The notes below the pieces were generated by a model, which searched no databases, was not told the DNA's origin, and saw only the letters and a list, made by a program, of their open reading frames with translations. Source: an uncultured Alistipes sp. (GTDB lineage: Bacteria; Bacteroidota; Bacteroidia; Bacteroidales; Rikenellaceae). From it: a stretch of DNA of 64,000 nt. Location of the stretch: the NCBI GenBank assembly GCA_900770635.1, contig CAAGLB010000163.1, positions 103,992 through 167,991 on the forward strand, in the 5' to 3' direction. Both the position numbers and the translations under genes were made by a program. Positions 35,293 to 44,193 of this stretch are shown here, piece after piece (within the stretch, counting starts at the first letter, position 1; the number at the start of each line of letters is the position of its first letter).

Positions 35293-35784
35293 TTAATAGA
35301 GCTTGATATATTCGTATGTGTTGCCAACCTTGCTCAGGTAGCGCTCAAACTCCTTACGCTCGATTACTACCGTAAAACGATTGTCGTTGGGGTGGAAGCT
35401 GAGCGAGGGTTGATGCTGCAAGGTCTCGTCGAGGAATAGGTGCACATGGTTTTCGGTGTCGTTGATAAGGCCGAAGGGCGATACCGAGCCGGGGCATAGT
35501 CCAAGCCACTTATCCATTCTCTCGGGTGAGGCAAACGACAACTTACCCTGATGCAAGATATGCTCAAGGTCGTGGATTGCCATCGACTGCTCCGAGTCGA
35601 AGACAACTAAGTAGTGGCGGTTGCCCTTATGGTTTCTAAAAAATAGGTTCTTGCAATGCTTTGAACCATCTTGACGCCAATATTGGCGTGCTATCTCGAT
35701 TGTTGGTGCCTCGGGGTGTTCATACCACGTGTAGGCAATATTGTGCTCATCGAGCCACTGAAATACTTTATCACGTCGTTCCAT
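35293..35784 (-). CDS. Prolyl-tRNA editing protein (ProX/YbaK type)
   Basis: This 163-residue stand-alone editing domain hydrolyses mischarged Ala- or Cys-tRNAPro in trans. KHCKNLFFRNHKGNRHYLVV, GKLSFASPERMDKWLGLCPGSVSPFGL and VTVVIERKEF are family motifs, with the conserved Lys near 46 and the GxxSPxG loop. It lies 42 nt upstream of the nitroreductase gene on the same strand. Confidence 0.9.
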   Translation of the reverse strand: MERRDKVFQWLDEHNIAYTWYEHPEAPTIEIARQYWRQDGSKHCKNLFFRNHKGNRHYLVVFDSEQSMAIHDLEHILHQGKLSFASPERMDKWLGLCPGSVSPFGLINDTENHVHLFLDETLQHQPSLSFHPNDNRFTVVIERKEFERYLSKVGNTYEYIKLY

Positions 35785-35817
35785 AGTGCAAAGGTAGTAA
35801 AATTATGTTCAAATATG

Positions 35818-35848
35818 TTGCAAAGCCCAAATAAAATACATAACTTTG
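35818..35848 (+). promoter_or_regulatory. Promoter of galK
   Basis: TTG (35818-35820) and TAACTTTG (35841-35848) are separated by 20 nt, about 44 nt before the galK ATG. Confidence 0.7.
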
Positions 35849-35891
35849 TAAGGATTAAGTGTAAACGCCAAAACTTAAACTACATAATACT

Positions 35892-37028
35892 ATGAATGTA
35901 AATCTTATTAACGAGAAGTTTCAAGAGAAATTTGCGGCTAAGGGCGAGCTCTTTACATCGCCTGGACGCATCAACCTTATAGGTGAGCATACCGACTACA
36001 ATGGTGGCTTCGTGTTCCCTGGCGCTATCGACAAGGGCATGGTGGCTGAGATTAAGCTAAATGGCACAGATAAGGTGCGTGCCTACTCTGTCGACCTTGA
36101 TGATTATGCCGAGTTTGGCTTAAATGAGGAGGATGCGCCTAAGGCAAGCTGGGCACGCTATATCTTTGGCGTATGTCGTGAGATACAGAAGCGTGGCGGT
36201 GTGATAGGTGGCTTCGATACTGCATTCTCGGGAGATGTGCCTCTTGGTGCTGGTATGTCGTCGTCGGCAGCCCTCGAATCTACCTTTGCTAATGCCCTTA
36301 ACGAGTTATTCTCGCTCGGCATCGACCGCTTCGAGTTGGCACGCATAGGACAGTCTACTGAGCATAACTACTGCGGTGTTAAGTGTGGCATCATGGATCA
36401 GTTTGCGTCGGTATTCGGCAAGGCAGGTCATCTCATGCGCCTCGACTGCCGCTCTATGGAGTTCGAGTACTTCCCATTCGATCCCGAGAAGCATGGCTAC
36501 AAAGTTGTGTTGTTGGACTCTGTTGTTAAGCATGAGCTTGTTGGCTCGCCATATAACGACCGTCGTGCATCGTGCGAGAGGGTAGCTGCGGTACTTGGCC
36601 AGGAGTTCTTGCGTGGCGCAACAATGGCGCAGCTCGATGCTGTCAAAGATAAGATTTCGGAGGAGGACTACAAGCGTGCTCGCTACGTTATTGGTGAGGA
36701 ACAGCGTGTGATGGATGTGTGCGAGGCGTTGAAGCGTGACGACTACGAAACGGTGGGTAAGCGTATGTACGAAACACACTGGGGAATGTCACGTGATTAT
36801 GAGGTGTCGTGCGAGGAGCTCGACTTCTTGGCTACTGTTGCCGAGGAGTGTGGCGTTGCAGGCTCACGCATCATGGGTGGTGGCTTCGGTGGTTGCACCA
36901 TCAACCTTGTTAAGAGCGAGCTTTACGACGAGTTTATTGCTACGGCAAAGAGTCGTTTTAAGGAGAAATATGGCCACGAACCAAAGGTCTATGCAGTGGT
37001 AATTTCTGACGGCGCACGACGATTGTAG
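35892..37028 (+). CDS. galK: Galactokinase
   Basis: This 378-residue GHMP kinase phosphorylates galactose at C1 in the Leloir pathway. The signature GRINLIGEHTDYNGGFVFP (residues about 24-42), PLGAGMSSSAALE (ATP-binding) and MGGGFGGCTINLV (C-terminal GHMP motif) are intact. No galT, galM or transporter adjoins it in the window, so it stands as a single gene with its own promoter. Confidence 0.96.
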   Translation: MNVNLINEKFQEKFAAKGELFTSPGRINLIGEHTDYNGGFVFPGAIDKGMVAEIKLNGTDKVRAYSVDLDDYAEFGLNEEDAPKASWARYIFGVCREIQKRGGVIGGFDTAFSGDVPLGAGMSSSAALESTFANALNELFSLGIDRFELARIGQSTEHNYCGVKCGIMDQFASVFGKAGHLMRLDCRSMEFEYFPFDPEKHGYKVVLLDSVVKHELVGSPYNDRRASCERVAAVLGQEFLRGATMAQLDAVKDKISEEDYKRARYVIGEEQRVMDVCEALKRDDYETVGKRMYETHWGMSRDYEVSCEELDFLATVAEECGVAGSRIMGGGFGGCTINLVKSELYDEFIATAKSRFKEKYGHEPKVYAVVISDGARRL

Positions 37029-37047
37029 AAAAATTTCGGTTTTTCCT

Positions 37048-37077
37048 TTGGAAGATGCCGAAAAATGATTACCTTTG
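37048..37077 (+). promoter_or_regulatory. Promoter of the serine operon
   Basis: TTG (37048-37050) and TACCTTTG (37070-37077) are 19 nt apart. The predicted leader before serC is about 105 nt. Confidence 0.7.
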
Positions 37078-37186
37078 TGTGACTATATAATGCTGCTATG
37101 TCGATTTATGGCGTAAGTGGCACGACGTGAACAGAATAAGCGATTTTTTATTTACCAATACAAACTTTATAAACACTTTAAGACTT

Positions 37187-38266
37187 ATGAAACACAATTT
37201 CAACGCAGGTCCATGCGTACTCCCAAAGCAGGCTATCGAGGCTGCTATCGAGGCTATCCGTGATTTCGACGGCACAGGTATCGGTATTCTTGAGATCTCT
37301 CACCGTACTCCAGGTTGGGAGCGCGTAATGGCTGAGGTTGAGCAGCTATGGCGTGACCTTTTGAACATCCCTGAGGAGTATGCAATCTTCTTCGTAGGTG
37401 GTGGTGCTTCAACTCAGTTCTTCCAGGTTCCAGCTAACCTTCTTAAGACTAAGGCTGCTTACTTGCAGACTGGCGTTTGGGCTAAGAAGGCTGCTAAGGA
37501 GGCTAAGTTCTATGGCGATGTAGAGATCGTTGCTTCTTCTGAGGACAAGACTTACAGCTACATTCCTAAGAACTACACTATCCCAACTGATGTTGACTAC
37601 TTCCACATCACAACTAACAACACTATCTACGGTACTGAGATCCACGAGGATATCGACTCTCCTGTAACTTTGGTTGCTGATATGTCATCTGATATCATGT
37701 CTCGTCCTATCGACATCAAGAAGTACGGTATGATCTATGGTGGTGCTCAGAAGAACGTAGGTCCTGCTGGTGTTACTTTCGTTATCATCCGCAAGGATCT
37801 CCTCGGCTCATCAGAGCGTAAGCTCCAGTCAATGGTTGACTACGCTACTCACTACCCCGAGGAGGCTCGCAACCACTCTATGTACAACACACCTCCTGTA
37901 TTCCCCATCTTCGTTATGTACCAGACTTTGAAGTGGGTTAAGGAGATCGGTGGTGTAGAGGTTATGTACAAGATGAACAAGGAGAAGGCTGAGTTGCTCT
38001 ACAACGAGATCGACCGCAACTCTATGTTCGTAGGTACTGCTGCTAAGGAGGACCGCTCTTTGATGAACCTTTGCTTCGTAATGGCTCCAGGTAAGGAGGA
38101 TCTTGAGAAGGCGTTCATGGACTTCGCAAAGGAGAAGGGTATGGTAGGTATCAAGGGTCACCGTTCAGTAGGTGGTTTCCGTGCTTCTATCTACAACGCT
38201 TGTCCAAAGGAGTCTGTTGAGGCTTTGGTAGCTTGCATGAAGGAGTTCGAGGAGCTTCACAAGTAA
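37187..38266 (+). CDS. serC: Phosphoserine aminotransferase
   Basis: This 359-residue PLP enzyme converts 3-phosphohydroxypyruvate to phosphoserine in serine and pyridoxine synthesis. MKHNFNAGPCVLPKQA, FVGGGASTQFF, DMSSDIMSRPID and IYGGAQKNVGPAGVT (Schiff-base Lys in AQKN) are diagnostic. The ATG at 37187 gives the family N terminus; an upstream frame to 37127 is leader. The codon usage is highly biased, as in strongly expressed genes, and continues through the next two genes. Confidence 0.97.
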   Translation: MKHNFNAGPCVLPKQAIEAAIEAIRDFDGTGIGILEISHRTPGWERVMAEVEQLWRDLLNIPEEYAIFFVGGGASTQFFQVPANLLKTKAAYLQTGVWAKKAAKEAKFYGDVEIVASSEDKTYSYIPKNYTIPTDVDYFHITTNNTIYGTEIHEDIDSPVTLVADMSSDIMSRPIDIKKYGMIYGGAQKNVGPAGVTFVIIRKDLLGSSERKLQSMVDYATHYPEEARNHSMYNTPPVFPIFVMYQTLKWVKEIGGVEVMYKMNKEKAELLYNEIDRNSMFVGTAAKEDRSLMNLCFVMAPGKEDLEKAFMDFAKEKGMVGIKGHRSVGGFRASIYNACPKESVEALVACMKEFEELHK

Positions 38267-38359
38267 TCGATACTATAATTAATTAATATATGGTAGCTAT
38301 TGGGTGTAATGCCCAATGGCTACCTTAATAACTAAAATTTAATAAGAATTAAACCTATT

Positions 38360-39283
38360 ATGAAGGTACTTATTGCAACTGAGAAGCCTTTCGCAAAGAC
38401 CGCTGTTGAGGGTATTGAGGCTATCTTGAAGGAGGCTAACTATGAGGTAGTACGCCTTGAGAAGTATGCTGACAAGGCTGAGTTGTTGGCTGCTGTTGCT
38501 GATGTTGACGCTCTTATCATTCGTAGCGACAAGGTTACAGCTGAGGTTATCGAGGCTGCTAAGCAGCTTAAGATCGTTGTTCGTGCAGGTGCAGGTTTCG
38601 ACAATGTTGACCTCGCTGCTGCTACTGCTCACAACGTAGTAGTTATGAACACTCCAGGTCAGAACTCAAACGCTGTTGCTGAGTTGGCTCTTGGTATGAT
38701 GGTATTCATGGCTCGTAACCAGTTCAACCCTGGTACAGGTTCTGAGCTTCAGGGCAAGACTCTTGCTATCCACGCTTACGGTAACGTAGGTCGCTTGGTT
38801 GGCTTGAAGGGTAAGGCTCTCGGCATGAATGTTGTTGCTTACGATCCATTCATCACTGACGAGGCTGTATTCGAGCGTGATGGTGTTAAGAAGATGAACT
38901 CTGTAGCTGAGCTTTACGCTGCTGCTGACTACCTCTCATTGCACATTCCTGCAACTGCTGAGACTAAGGGTTCTATCGGCTACGACCTCGCTATGTCAAT
39001 GCCTAAGGGCGCTACTATCGTTAATACTGCTCGTAAGGAGGTTATCAACGAGGAGGGCCTTATGAAGGCTATGGAGGAGCGTGAGGACTTGAAGTATGTT
39101 ACTGATATCGCTCCAGATGCTAAGGATGTTTACGCTGAGAAGTTTGGCAAGCGCTACTTCGGTACTCCTAAGAAGCAGGGTGCTGAGACAGCTGAGGCTA
39201 ACGTAAACGCTGGTTTGGCTGCTGCACGTCAGATCGTTGATTTCTTTGTTAACGGTAACGTTCGCTTCCAGGTAAATAAATAA
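38360..39283 (+). CDS. serA: D-3-phosphoglycerate dehydrogenase (short form)
   Basis: This 307-residue NAD-dependent dehydrogenase makes 3-phosphohydroxypyruvate, the substrate of SerC. It shows VRAGAGFDNVDLAAA, the dinucleotide motif near YGNVGRLVG, LHIPATAETKGSI and NTARKEVINEEGL. The catalytic Arg, Glu and His positions appear present. The C-terminal ACT regulatory domain of the longer SerA is absent, as in other Bacteroidetes short forms, so serine feedback may be missing. Confidence 0.94.
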   Translation: MKVLIATEKPFAKTAVEGIEAILKEANYEVVRLEKYADKAELLAAVADVDALIIRSDKVTAEVIEAAKQLKIVVRAGAGFDNVDLAAATAHNVVVMNTPGQNSNAVAELALGMMVFMARNQFNPGTGSELQGKTLAIHAYGNVGRLVGLKGKALGMNVVAYDPFITDEAVFERDGVKKMNSVAELYAAADYLSLHIPATAETKGSIGYDLAMSMPKGATIVNTARKEVINEEGLMKAMEEREDLKYVTDIAPDAKDVYAEKFGKRYFGTPKKQGAETAEANVNAGLAAARQIVDFFVNGNVRFQVNK

Positions 39284-39495
39284 TAGCCTCTGATTGGTTA
39301 TTTTGGCATCTGCCTTGTGTCGAAAATGCTCATTTACCTCAAGTAAACTCGGCTTTTCGATGCTGCAAGCAGCCTCAAAATAGCTAATATTAGATCATTA
39401 TTTAAACACCGTGAGGTAAACAAATAAATGGGTGTTGGTGTCGAAGCCAGCACCCTTACATAGAATAAACTAACAAGCTAAAACTACAAACAAAT

Positions 39496-40737
39496 ATGGT
39501 AAGAATTAAACCTTTCCAGGGTATTCGTCCTCCAAAGGAGCTCGCTTCAGAGGTTGCATCACGTCCTTACGACGTTCTTAATTCAGTAGAGGCTAAGGCT
39601 GAGGCTGGCGAGCGCTCTTTGCTCCACATCATTAAGCCTGAGATCGACTTCGATCCTATCGCTGATGAGCACTCACAGGAGGCTTACGAGAAGGCTATGG
39701 AGAACTTCCGTCTCTGGAAGGAGAAGGGTTGGTTGGCACAGGATGACGAGGAGTACTACTACATCTACGCTCAGACTATGAACGGCCGTACTCAGTATGG
39801 TATCGCTATGTGCTGCCACTACGAGGACTACCTCTCTGGCGCTATCAAGAAGCACGAGCTTACACGTGTTGACAAGGAGGAGGATCGTATGATTCACGTT
39901 CGCAACCAGAAGGCTAACATCGAGCCAGTATTCTTCGCTTATCCTGACGAGGCTGAGATCGACGCTATCGTTTCAGGTTGGGTTAAGGAGCACGAGGCAG
40001 ACTACGACTTCGTTGCTGAGGACGGCTTCGGTCACCACATGTGGGTTATCCGTGATAAGGCTGTTAACGACCGCATCACTGAGATTTTCAAGGGTATCCC
40101 TGCTTTGTATGTTGCTGATGGTCACCACCGTACAGCTGCTGCTGCACGTGTAGGTCAGGAGTGCGCATCGAAGAACCCTAACCACACAGGCAACGAGGAG
40201 TACTGCTTCTTCTTGGCTGTAACTTTCCCAGCTTCACACCTTCGCATCATCGACTACAACCGTGTGGTTAAGGATCTTAACGGTCTTTCTAAGGAGGAGT
40301 TCTTGAAGGCTGTTGAGGAGTCATTCGTTGTTGAGAAGAAGGGTGCAGAGATCTACACTCCTAACGCACTTCACAACTTCGCTATGTACATCGACGGCGA
40401 GTGGTACTCAATGACTGCTAAGGAGGGTACTTACGACGATAACGACCCAATCGGCGTTTTGGACGTATCTGTTCTCTCTAACCTCGTTTTGGATAAGGTT
40501 CTCGGCATCGCTGACCTCCGTACTTCTAAGCGTATCGACTTCGTTGGCGGTATCCGTGGTTTGGGCGAGTTGCAGAAGCGTGTTGACAGCGGCGAGATGA
40601 AGGTTGCCTTTGCGTTGTACCCAGTATCTATGCAGCAGCTCTTCGACATCGCTGACACTGGTAACATCATGCCTCCAAAGACAACTTGGTTTGAGCCTAA
40701 GTTGCGTTCTGGCGTTGTTATCCACTCATTCGAGTAA
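39496..40737 (+). CDS. DUF1015 protein of the serine operon (ParB/SerK-like fold)
   Basis: This 413-residue cytoplasmic protein has RIKPFQGIRPP at its N terminus and YVADGHHRTAAAARV near residues 208-222. DGHHR is the phosphate/nucleotide motif of ParB/sulfiredoxin-fold enzymes and is also found in archaeal free-serine kinase. It consistently follows serC and serA here and shares their codon bias, with a 212-nt gap. A serine or phosphoserine-related activity is inferred; no serB phosphatase is present in the operon. Confidence 0.8.
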   Translation: MVRIKPFQGIRPPKELASEVASRPYDVLNSVEAKAEAGERSLLHIIKPEIDFDPIADEHSQEAYEKAMENFRLWKEKGWLAQDDEEYYYIYAQTMNGRTQYGIAMCCHYEDYLSGAIKKHELTRVDKEEDRMIHVRNQKANIEPVFFAYPDEAEIDAIVSGWVKEHEADYDFVAEDGFGHHMWVIRDKAVNDRITEIFKGIPALYVADGHHRTAAAARVGQECASKNPNHTGNEEYCFFLAVTFPASHLRIIDYNRVVKDLNGLSKEEFLKAVEESFVVEKKGAEIYTPNALHNFAMYIDGEWYSMTAKEGTYDDNDPIGVLDVSVLSNLVLDKVLGIADLRTSKRIDFVGGIRGLGELQKRVDSGEMKVAFALYPVSMQQLFDIADTGNIMPPKTTWFEPKLRSGVVIHSFE

Positions 40738-41100
40738 TTTCTTGTGATAGTGGCGCATCTGCGTCACATCCCAAAAAGTAAGACCCCTCGGGCTGTACGT
40801 CAAAGTACTATCCCGAGGGGATCTTCTTTTGTGATGCAACACATCTGCACCACTCTGACAAGAAATATTTCTTGTGATAAGGTCACATCTGCAACCCTTC
40901 TGACAAGAAATCAGTGGTGCTGAGATAAGTACTATCCCGAGGGGATCTTCTTTTGTGATGCAATACATCTGTACCACTCTGACAAGAAATCAGCGCACTT
41001 AGAGAGGTACTATCCCACGATATTTTCTTTATACGATAGAACAAATCTGCTCCTCTAAAATCAAAAATCATTTCTTGTGATAAGGACGCATATGCGACCT
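40738..41100. repeat. Degenerate repeat cluster with embedded terminator
   Basis: Two 63-bp direct repeats (40804-40866 and 40928-40990) differ at about two positions. Shorter related units starting TTTCTTGTGATA recur at 40739, 40868 and 41072, with ACAAGAAAT as the inverted end (GACAAGAAAT at 40857, 40903 and 40981). A degenerate copy follows near 41008. CCCCTCGGG (40084 is not involved; arms are 40084-free at 40784-40792 and 40812-40820) pairs with CCCGAGGGG ahead of ATCTTCTTTT, so the first unit terminates the serine operon. No open frame fits this 600-nt gap. Its position just before an integrase suggests an insertion boundary. Confidence 0.65.
40783..40832 (+). terminator. Terminator of the serC-serA-DUF1015 operon
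   Basis: CCCCTCGGG (40784-40792) and CCCGAGGGG (40812-40820) form a strong stem followed by ATCTTCTTTT. The downstream arm and T-rich tract are duplicated at 40935-40955 without a partner arm. Confidence 0.7.
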
Positions 41101-41260
41101 TTCAATCAAAGCCCCGAATGGGAAATACGCTTAGTATGTCCCGTATATTGAGTTGCTGGGATTAACTATCTCGGCAACTCTTTGTTATATAGGTGATTAG
41201 TTGATTTTAGTAGGCATAGAATATATAACGATTAAACCTTTTTTAAGGTGTGATTCTATA

Positions 41261-41284
41261 CTTCTATGTAGGCTTCTATGTAGG
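41261..41284 (+). repeat. Tandem 12-bp repeats upstream of the integrase
   Basis: CTTCTATGTAGG occurs twice back to back (41261-41272, 41273-41284), 59 nt before the recombinase start. Short direct repeats in this place are typical of arm-type binding sites for tyrosine recombinases; this assignment is an inference. A hairpin GAGTTGC/GCAACTC lies upstream near 41151-41182. Confidence 0.5.
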
Positions 41285-41342
41285 TAGATTTGGACCTTAC
41301 GAAGTCAAATTAAAGTACTAATATCAACTAATTTACTTTTAT

Positions 41343-42626
41343 ATGAGTAGGTATACAATTAACATTCGTGGAGAACAGGACAAAAAGGATCCTAAGATGG
41401 TTAAACTGAAGATGATATTCTTCAAAAGTGGTTATAATCGAGTTCCTAAAGTACTAGATATTACTGGACCAATAAAGGATTGGGATCAAAAGTCCCAAAG
41501 TTTTAGAACAGGAAGTGCTGCAGCGACGTCTAAAAACAAAAGAATATTCGATGTCAAGAATGAGTACCTTCATGTTGCGGATCAATGGGAAATTGAAGGT
41601 CGAGCATGGTCTCCTATTCAGTGGTCTCACGCATTTGATGAAGCGGAAAGAACTAACCCTGAAGTGAAGGTTAAATCAGTGCTTCAGATGATTGAATCGA
41701 TAGAGCTTTATTTTAGAGAGAAGAAGCGTTTCAAAAATGGTGTGATTGTGCAAAGTTTAGGAAATGCCAAGCATTATGCTGCCATTCGTAAAGTGTTAAT
41801 CCAATTTACGAACGAACGATATGGAAAGTCGTTCTCTTCATACTATTTTCAAGATATAACAGAGCAATTTTTATTGGATTTTGCATTTTGGACTAAGGAA
41901 CAAGGCATTCGCAATGGAAATAAGGCAGGGCTGGCAGGAAAACTTCGTCGATTAAGGGCAATATGTAATTATGCTAAGAAGGAGGGTATGTATGGAGTTA
42001 ACCTAGATGCATTTCAGATTTTAGGAGATGATATGAAATTTAATGAAACAAAGTCTAGGGCAGCTTCAGAGAGAGCTATCGCCAAAATAATAAATGTAGA
42101 TAGGACATTATTAAATCCAAGAGAGCAACTTCATATTGACTTATTTTTGTTCAGTTATTTTACTGGAGGTATGTCTAATGTAGATGTATGTAATCTTACA
42201 TGGAATATGATTCAAGGTGACAAGATTATATATGAGCGCATTAAGTATCCGAAGAAGGCAAAGCCAATGTTGTTAAAACCTGGAAGAGAGATTATACAAA
42301 GGTATAAGGGCGCTGGATATGCAAATTATGTTTTTCCTATATTTACCGCGAATCATAATACGGCGATTAAAAGACAAAATAAAGTTAACGATTTGTCTGA
42401 GGAGGTAGCCAGAACTTTAAAGAAGGTATGTAAACTCCTCCGTATTAGAGAGCATATTACATGGTATTCTGCAAGAGGCTCTTTTATTTCAAAGATGGTG
42501 ACGGAGTATGATGCTTTCCTAGTCGCAGAGATGGCAGGTAATAGCCCACAGACTATAGCAAAGCATTACTATAAAAATACTCGTGAACAGGAAGTGAAAA
42601 AGAGAATGGAGGATATGTTTGCGTGA
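41343..42626 (+). CDS. Tyrosine recombinase/integrase with divergent active site
   Basis: This 427-residue protein has the Bacteroidota integrase plan: an arm-type N-terminal domain (KDPKMVKLKMIFF), a SAM-like core-binding region (about 110-230) and a catalytic domain (about 240-420). The second arginine (YSARGSF, where HxxRH is usual) and the C-terminal tyrosine (AKHYYKN) are present. The first arginine region reads TGGMSNVDV instead of T-R-G-M, and GH before the tyrosine is GNS. The enzyme may be active with a reduced residue set, as reported for CTnDOT-type integrases, or be degraded. It marks the start of the accessory region. Confidence 0.85.
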   Translation: MSRYTINIRGEQDKKDPKMVKLKMIFFKSGYNRVPKVLDITGPIKDWDQKSQSFRTGSAAATSKNKRIFDVKNEYLHVADQWEIEGRAWSPIQWSHAFDEAERTNPEVKVKSVLQMIESIELYFREKKRFKNGVIVQSLGNAKHYAAIRKVLIQFTNERYGKSFSSYYFQDITEQFLLDFAFWTKEQGIRNGNKAGLAGKLRRLRAICNYAKKEGMYGVNLDAFQILGDDMKFNETKSRAASERAIAKIINVDRTLLNPREQLHIDLFLFSYFTGGMSNVDVCNLTWNMIQGDKIIYERIKYPKKAKPMLLKPGREIIQRYKGAGYANYVFPIFTANHNTAIKRQNKVNDLSEEVARTLKKVCKLLRIREHITWYSARGSFISKMVTEYDAFLVAEMAGNSPQTIAKHYYKNTREQEVKKRMEDMFA

Positions 42627-42673
42627 TATTAGGGGCACTGAGCCATCTGCATTAGGGGATACCCCCTAATTCA

Positions 42674-43441
42674 TTACTCAATCTCTTTACCCCAGCCTAT
42701 AGGTATTACCTTATTTTGCTTCATCCATTGTAAAGCTTTGAGAATTCTATGTTCGTACCTTTGTTTATTACTGTCCCATGCAAGGAAATCTGCTTTTAAT
42801 AATTCGTCAGTTATTAATTGTCCCTTAATAATGCGATTATTCCACACTGCGTATAGTGTGGCTATTATTTCGCATTGATCCCACGATAACTGGTGGAATA
42901 CATTAAGAAATGCATCTATTTTCTCATATTCATGCCTGAAATTTTGTTTGAATAGGTCATCAAGACTTTCAGAATATGATAATGGGACATAGTATACTCT
43001 TCTATTATCTGTCTGATCTTGAGGAATTCTGTAGAAACTATATTGTTGCAGCTTTTGTTCAATTTGTTTTATCATAGATCCATCATATGGACCAGCAGCC
43101 TTTCTTTGATAATCGGAATTCATGTTTAGCTGAAATGTATGCTCTACTAGATACAGCAATTTTTGAAATTTTACACGTCCAAAATCTTCAGTATTACACA
43201 TATTAATTATGTGCCCAGCTAGTATTGTCCTATCAACGTCGGAGCAATTCCTAACCTTGATAGGCTGCTTAGATCTTTCGAAAACGAAAGTTGGTTTTTG
43301 AAATTTTAAAGGCAGCTCTTTAAGTGTTATAGTCTCTTCATAAATAGACATCTGTTCATCTGTTTCAGGGAATAAAATGCCAGTAGAACGAAGAGAGTCT
43401 TCTATATGAATATCAATACTGATATTGTAATCCTTTTCCAT
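42674..43441 (-). CDS. Panacea/DUF4065-like protein paired with a sigma factor
   Basis: This 255-residue protein has no signal peptide. Residues about 86-133 read FGRVKFQKLLYLVEHTFQL, then AGPYDGSMIKQIEQKL, which resembles the KLQKLLYY...GP core of Panacea (SocA/DUF4065) domains used as antitoxin or regulatory modules. Residues 1-65 form a beta-rich acidic domain I do not recognise. It follows the sigma-factor gene by 19 nt. The similarity is judged by eye, so the family call is tentative. Confidence 0.6.
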   Translation of the reverse strand: MEKDYNISIDIHIEDSLRSTGILFPETDEQMSIYEETITLKELPLKFQKPTFVFERSKQPIKVRNCSDVDRTILAGHIINMCNTEDFGRVKFQKLLYLVEHTFQLNMNSDYQRKAAGPYDGSMIKQIEQKLQQYSFYRIPQDQTDNRRVYYVPLSYSESLDDLFKQNFRHEYEKIDAFLNVFHQLSWDQCEIIATLYAVWNNRIIKGQLITDELLKADFLAWDSNKQRYEHRILKALQWMKQNKVIPIGWGKEIE

Positions 43442-43460
43442 ATCGCGATATATAGGTTGA

Positions 43461-44090
43461 CTATAATTGTGATTGCTGTATATACGAGTGCAATTTGACC
43501 ATTGCTCGTCTTTTTATTTGACGAATGTTATCGGAGGTTTTAGTATATTTGCCACGAAGTTCGTTTAATATCTCGTCTGGCAGATGTTTGTTACCGTCTT
43601 GATACATCATATAGGTTAGTAGTATATCTTTTTCCATTTCAGACAATTGCTCCATTGCTTTGTTTAGCAACTTGCGTTCTAATGATATATATTCTGACTC
43701 CTCTTCATATTCTATAGAGTCATATCCAATATCAAACTCTGCGCCTATTGGTGTTGTCCAAGTCTTGGATAAGTCCTTTGCTTTATTCTGTGCTATCCTG
43801 GACATCCAGGTTGAGACCTTGCCTTTTGTGGAATTATAAGTTGGTGACTCGTATATTGCTATCATAGTTTGGGAGAATACTTCCTCGATAAAAGCATGAA
43901 GGTCAACTACGGCAAAACTTTCGCAAGCACTATGACATAGATTCCATATCAACTTTGCATATCTTCTATATATCTCCTCATAAGCATTCTGTGCCAGTTC
44001 TAAATTTTCACTATTGGAGGCAATCAACTTAAATAGATGCTCATCCGAAAAATCTTTAAAATTGGGTTCAATAGCGCTATCTTCCGTCAT
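43461..44090 (-). CDS. Sigma-70-family (ECF-like) RNA polymerase sigma factor
   Basis: This 209-residue protein has a region 2-like segment (AYEEIYRRYAKLIWNLC, then STWMSRIAQNKAKDL, about 38-110) and a region 4-like helix-turn-helix near the end (KEL/EMEKDILLTYMMY, then TSDNIRQIKRRAMVKLHSYI). An extended acidic linker (EYEEESEYISLE) joins them. It heads a two-gene minus-strand unit and diverges from the CBASS operon across a 103-nt gap containing a perfect inverted repeat. Control of CBASS is an inference. Confidence 0.82.
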   Translation of the reverse strand: MTEDSAIEPNFKDFSDEHLFKLIASNSENLELAQNAYEEIYRRYAKLIWNLCHSACESFAVVDLHAFIEEVFSQTMIAIYESPTYNSTKGKVSTWMSRIAQNKAKDLSKTWTTPIGAEFDIGYDSIEYEEESEYISLERKLLNKAMEQLSEMEKDILLTYMMYQDGNKHLPDEILNELRGKYTKTSDNIRQIKRRAMVKLHSYIQQSQL

Positions 44091-44116
44091 ATTAATACCT
44101 TTATATTATATACTTG

Positions 44117-44170
44117 TAAGCGTGACAAGTGGAGCAAGACAACACAAAGATAGGAATTTTGTCACGCTTA
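44117..44170. promoter_or_regulatory. Perfect 12-bp inverted repeat in the CBASS/sigma divergent promoter region
   Basis: TAAGCGTGACAA (44117-44128) is repeated inverted as TTGTCACGCTTA (44159-44170) with 30 nt between. A minus-strand TATCTTTG (44152-44145) lies inside the spacer and would serve the sigma gene. The arms are well placed to act as operator half-sites or as paired sigma-binding elements. Confidence 0.65.
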
Positions 44171-44193
44171 GCAGTATAATAAATAAAAAAGAT

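Noticed and set aside
40738..41100. CRISPR-like array
   Set aside because: The repeats are uneven in length and spacing, carry inverted ends and a terminator, and no cas genes are nearby.
44014..44193. Upstream extension of the HNH-SAVED effector
   Set aside because: It overlaps the divergent sigma gene and the inverted repeat; the ATG at 44194 gives the normal Cap5 N-terminus.
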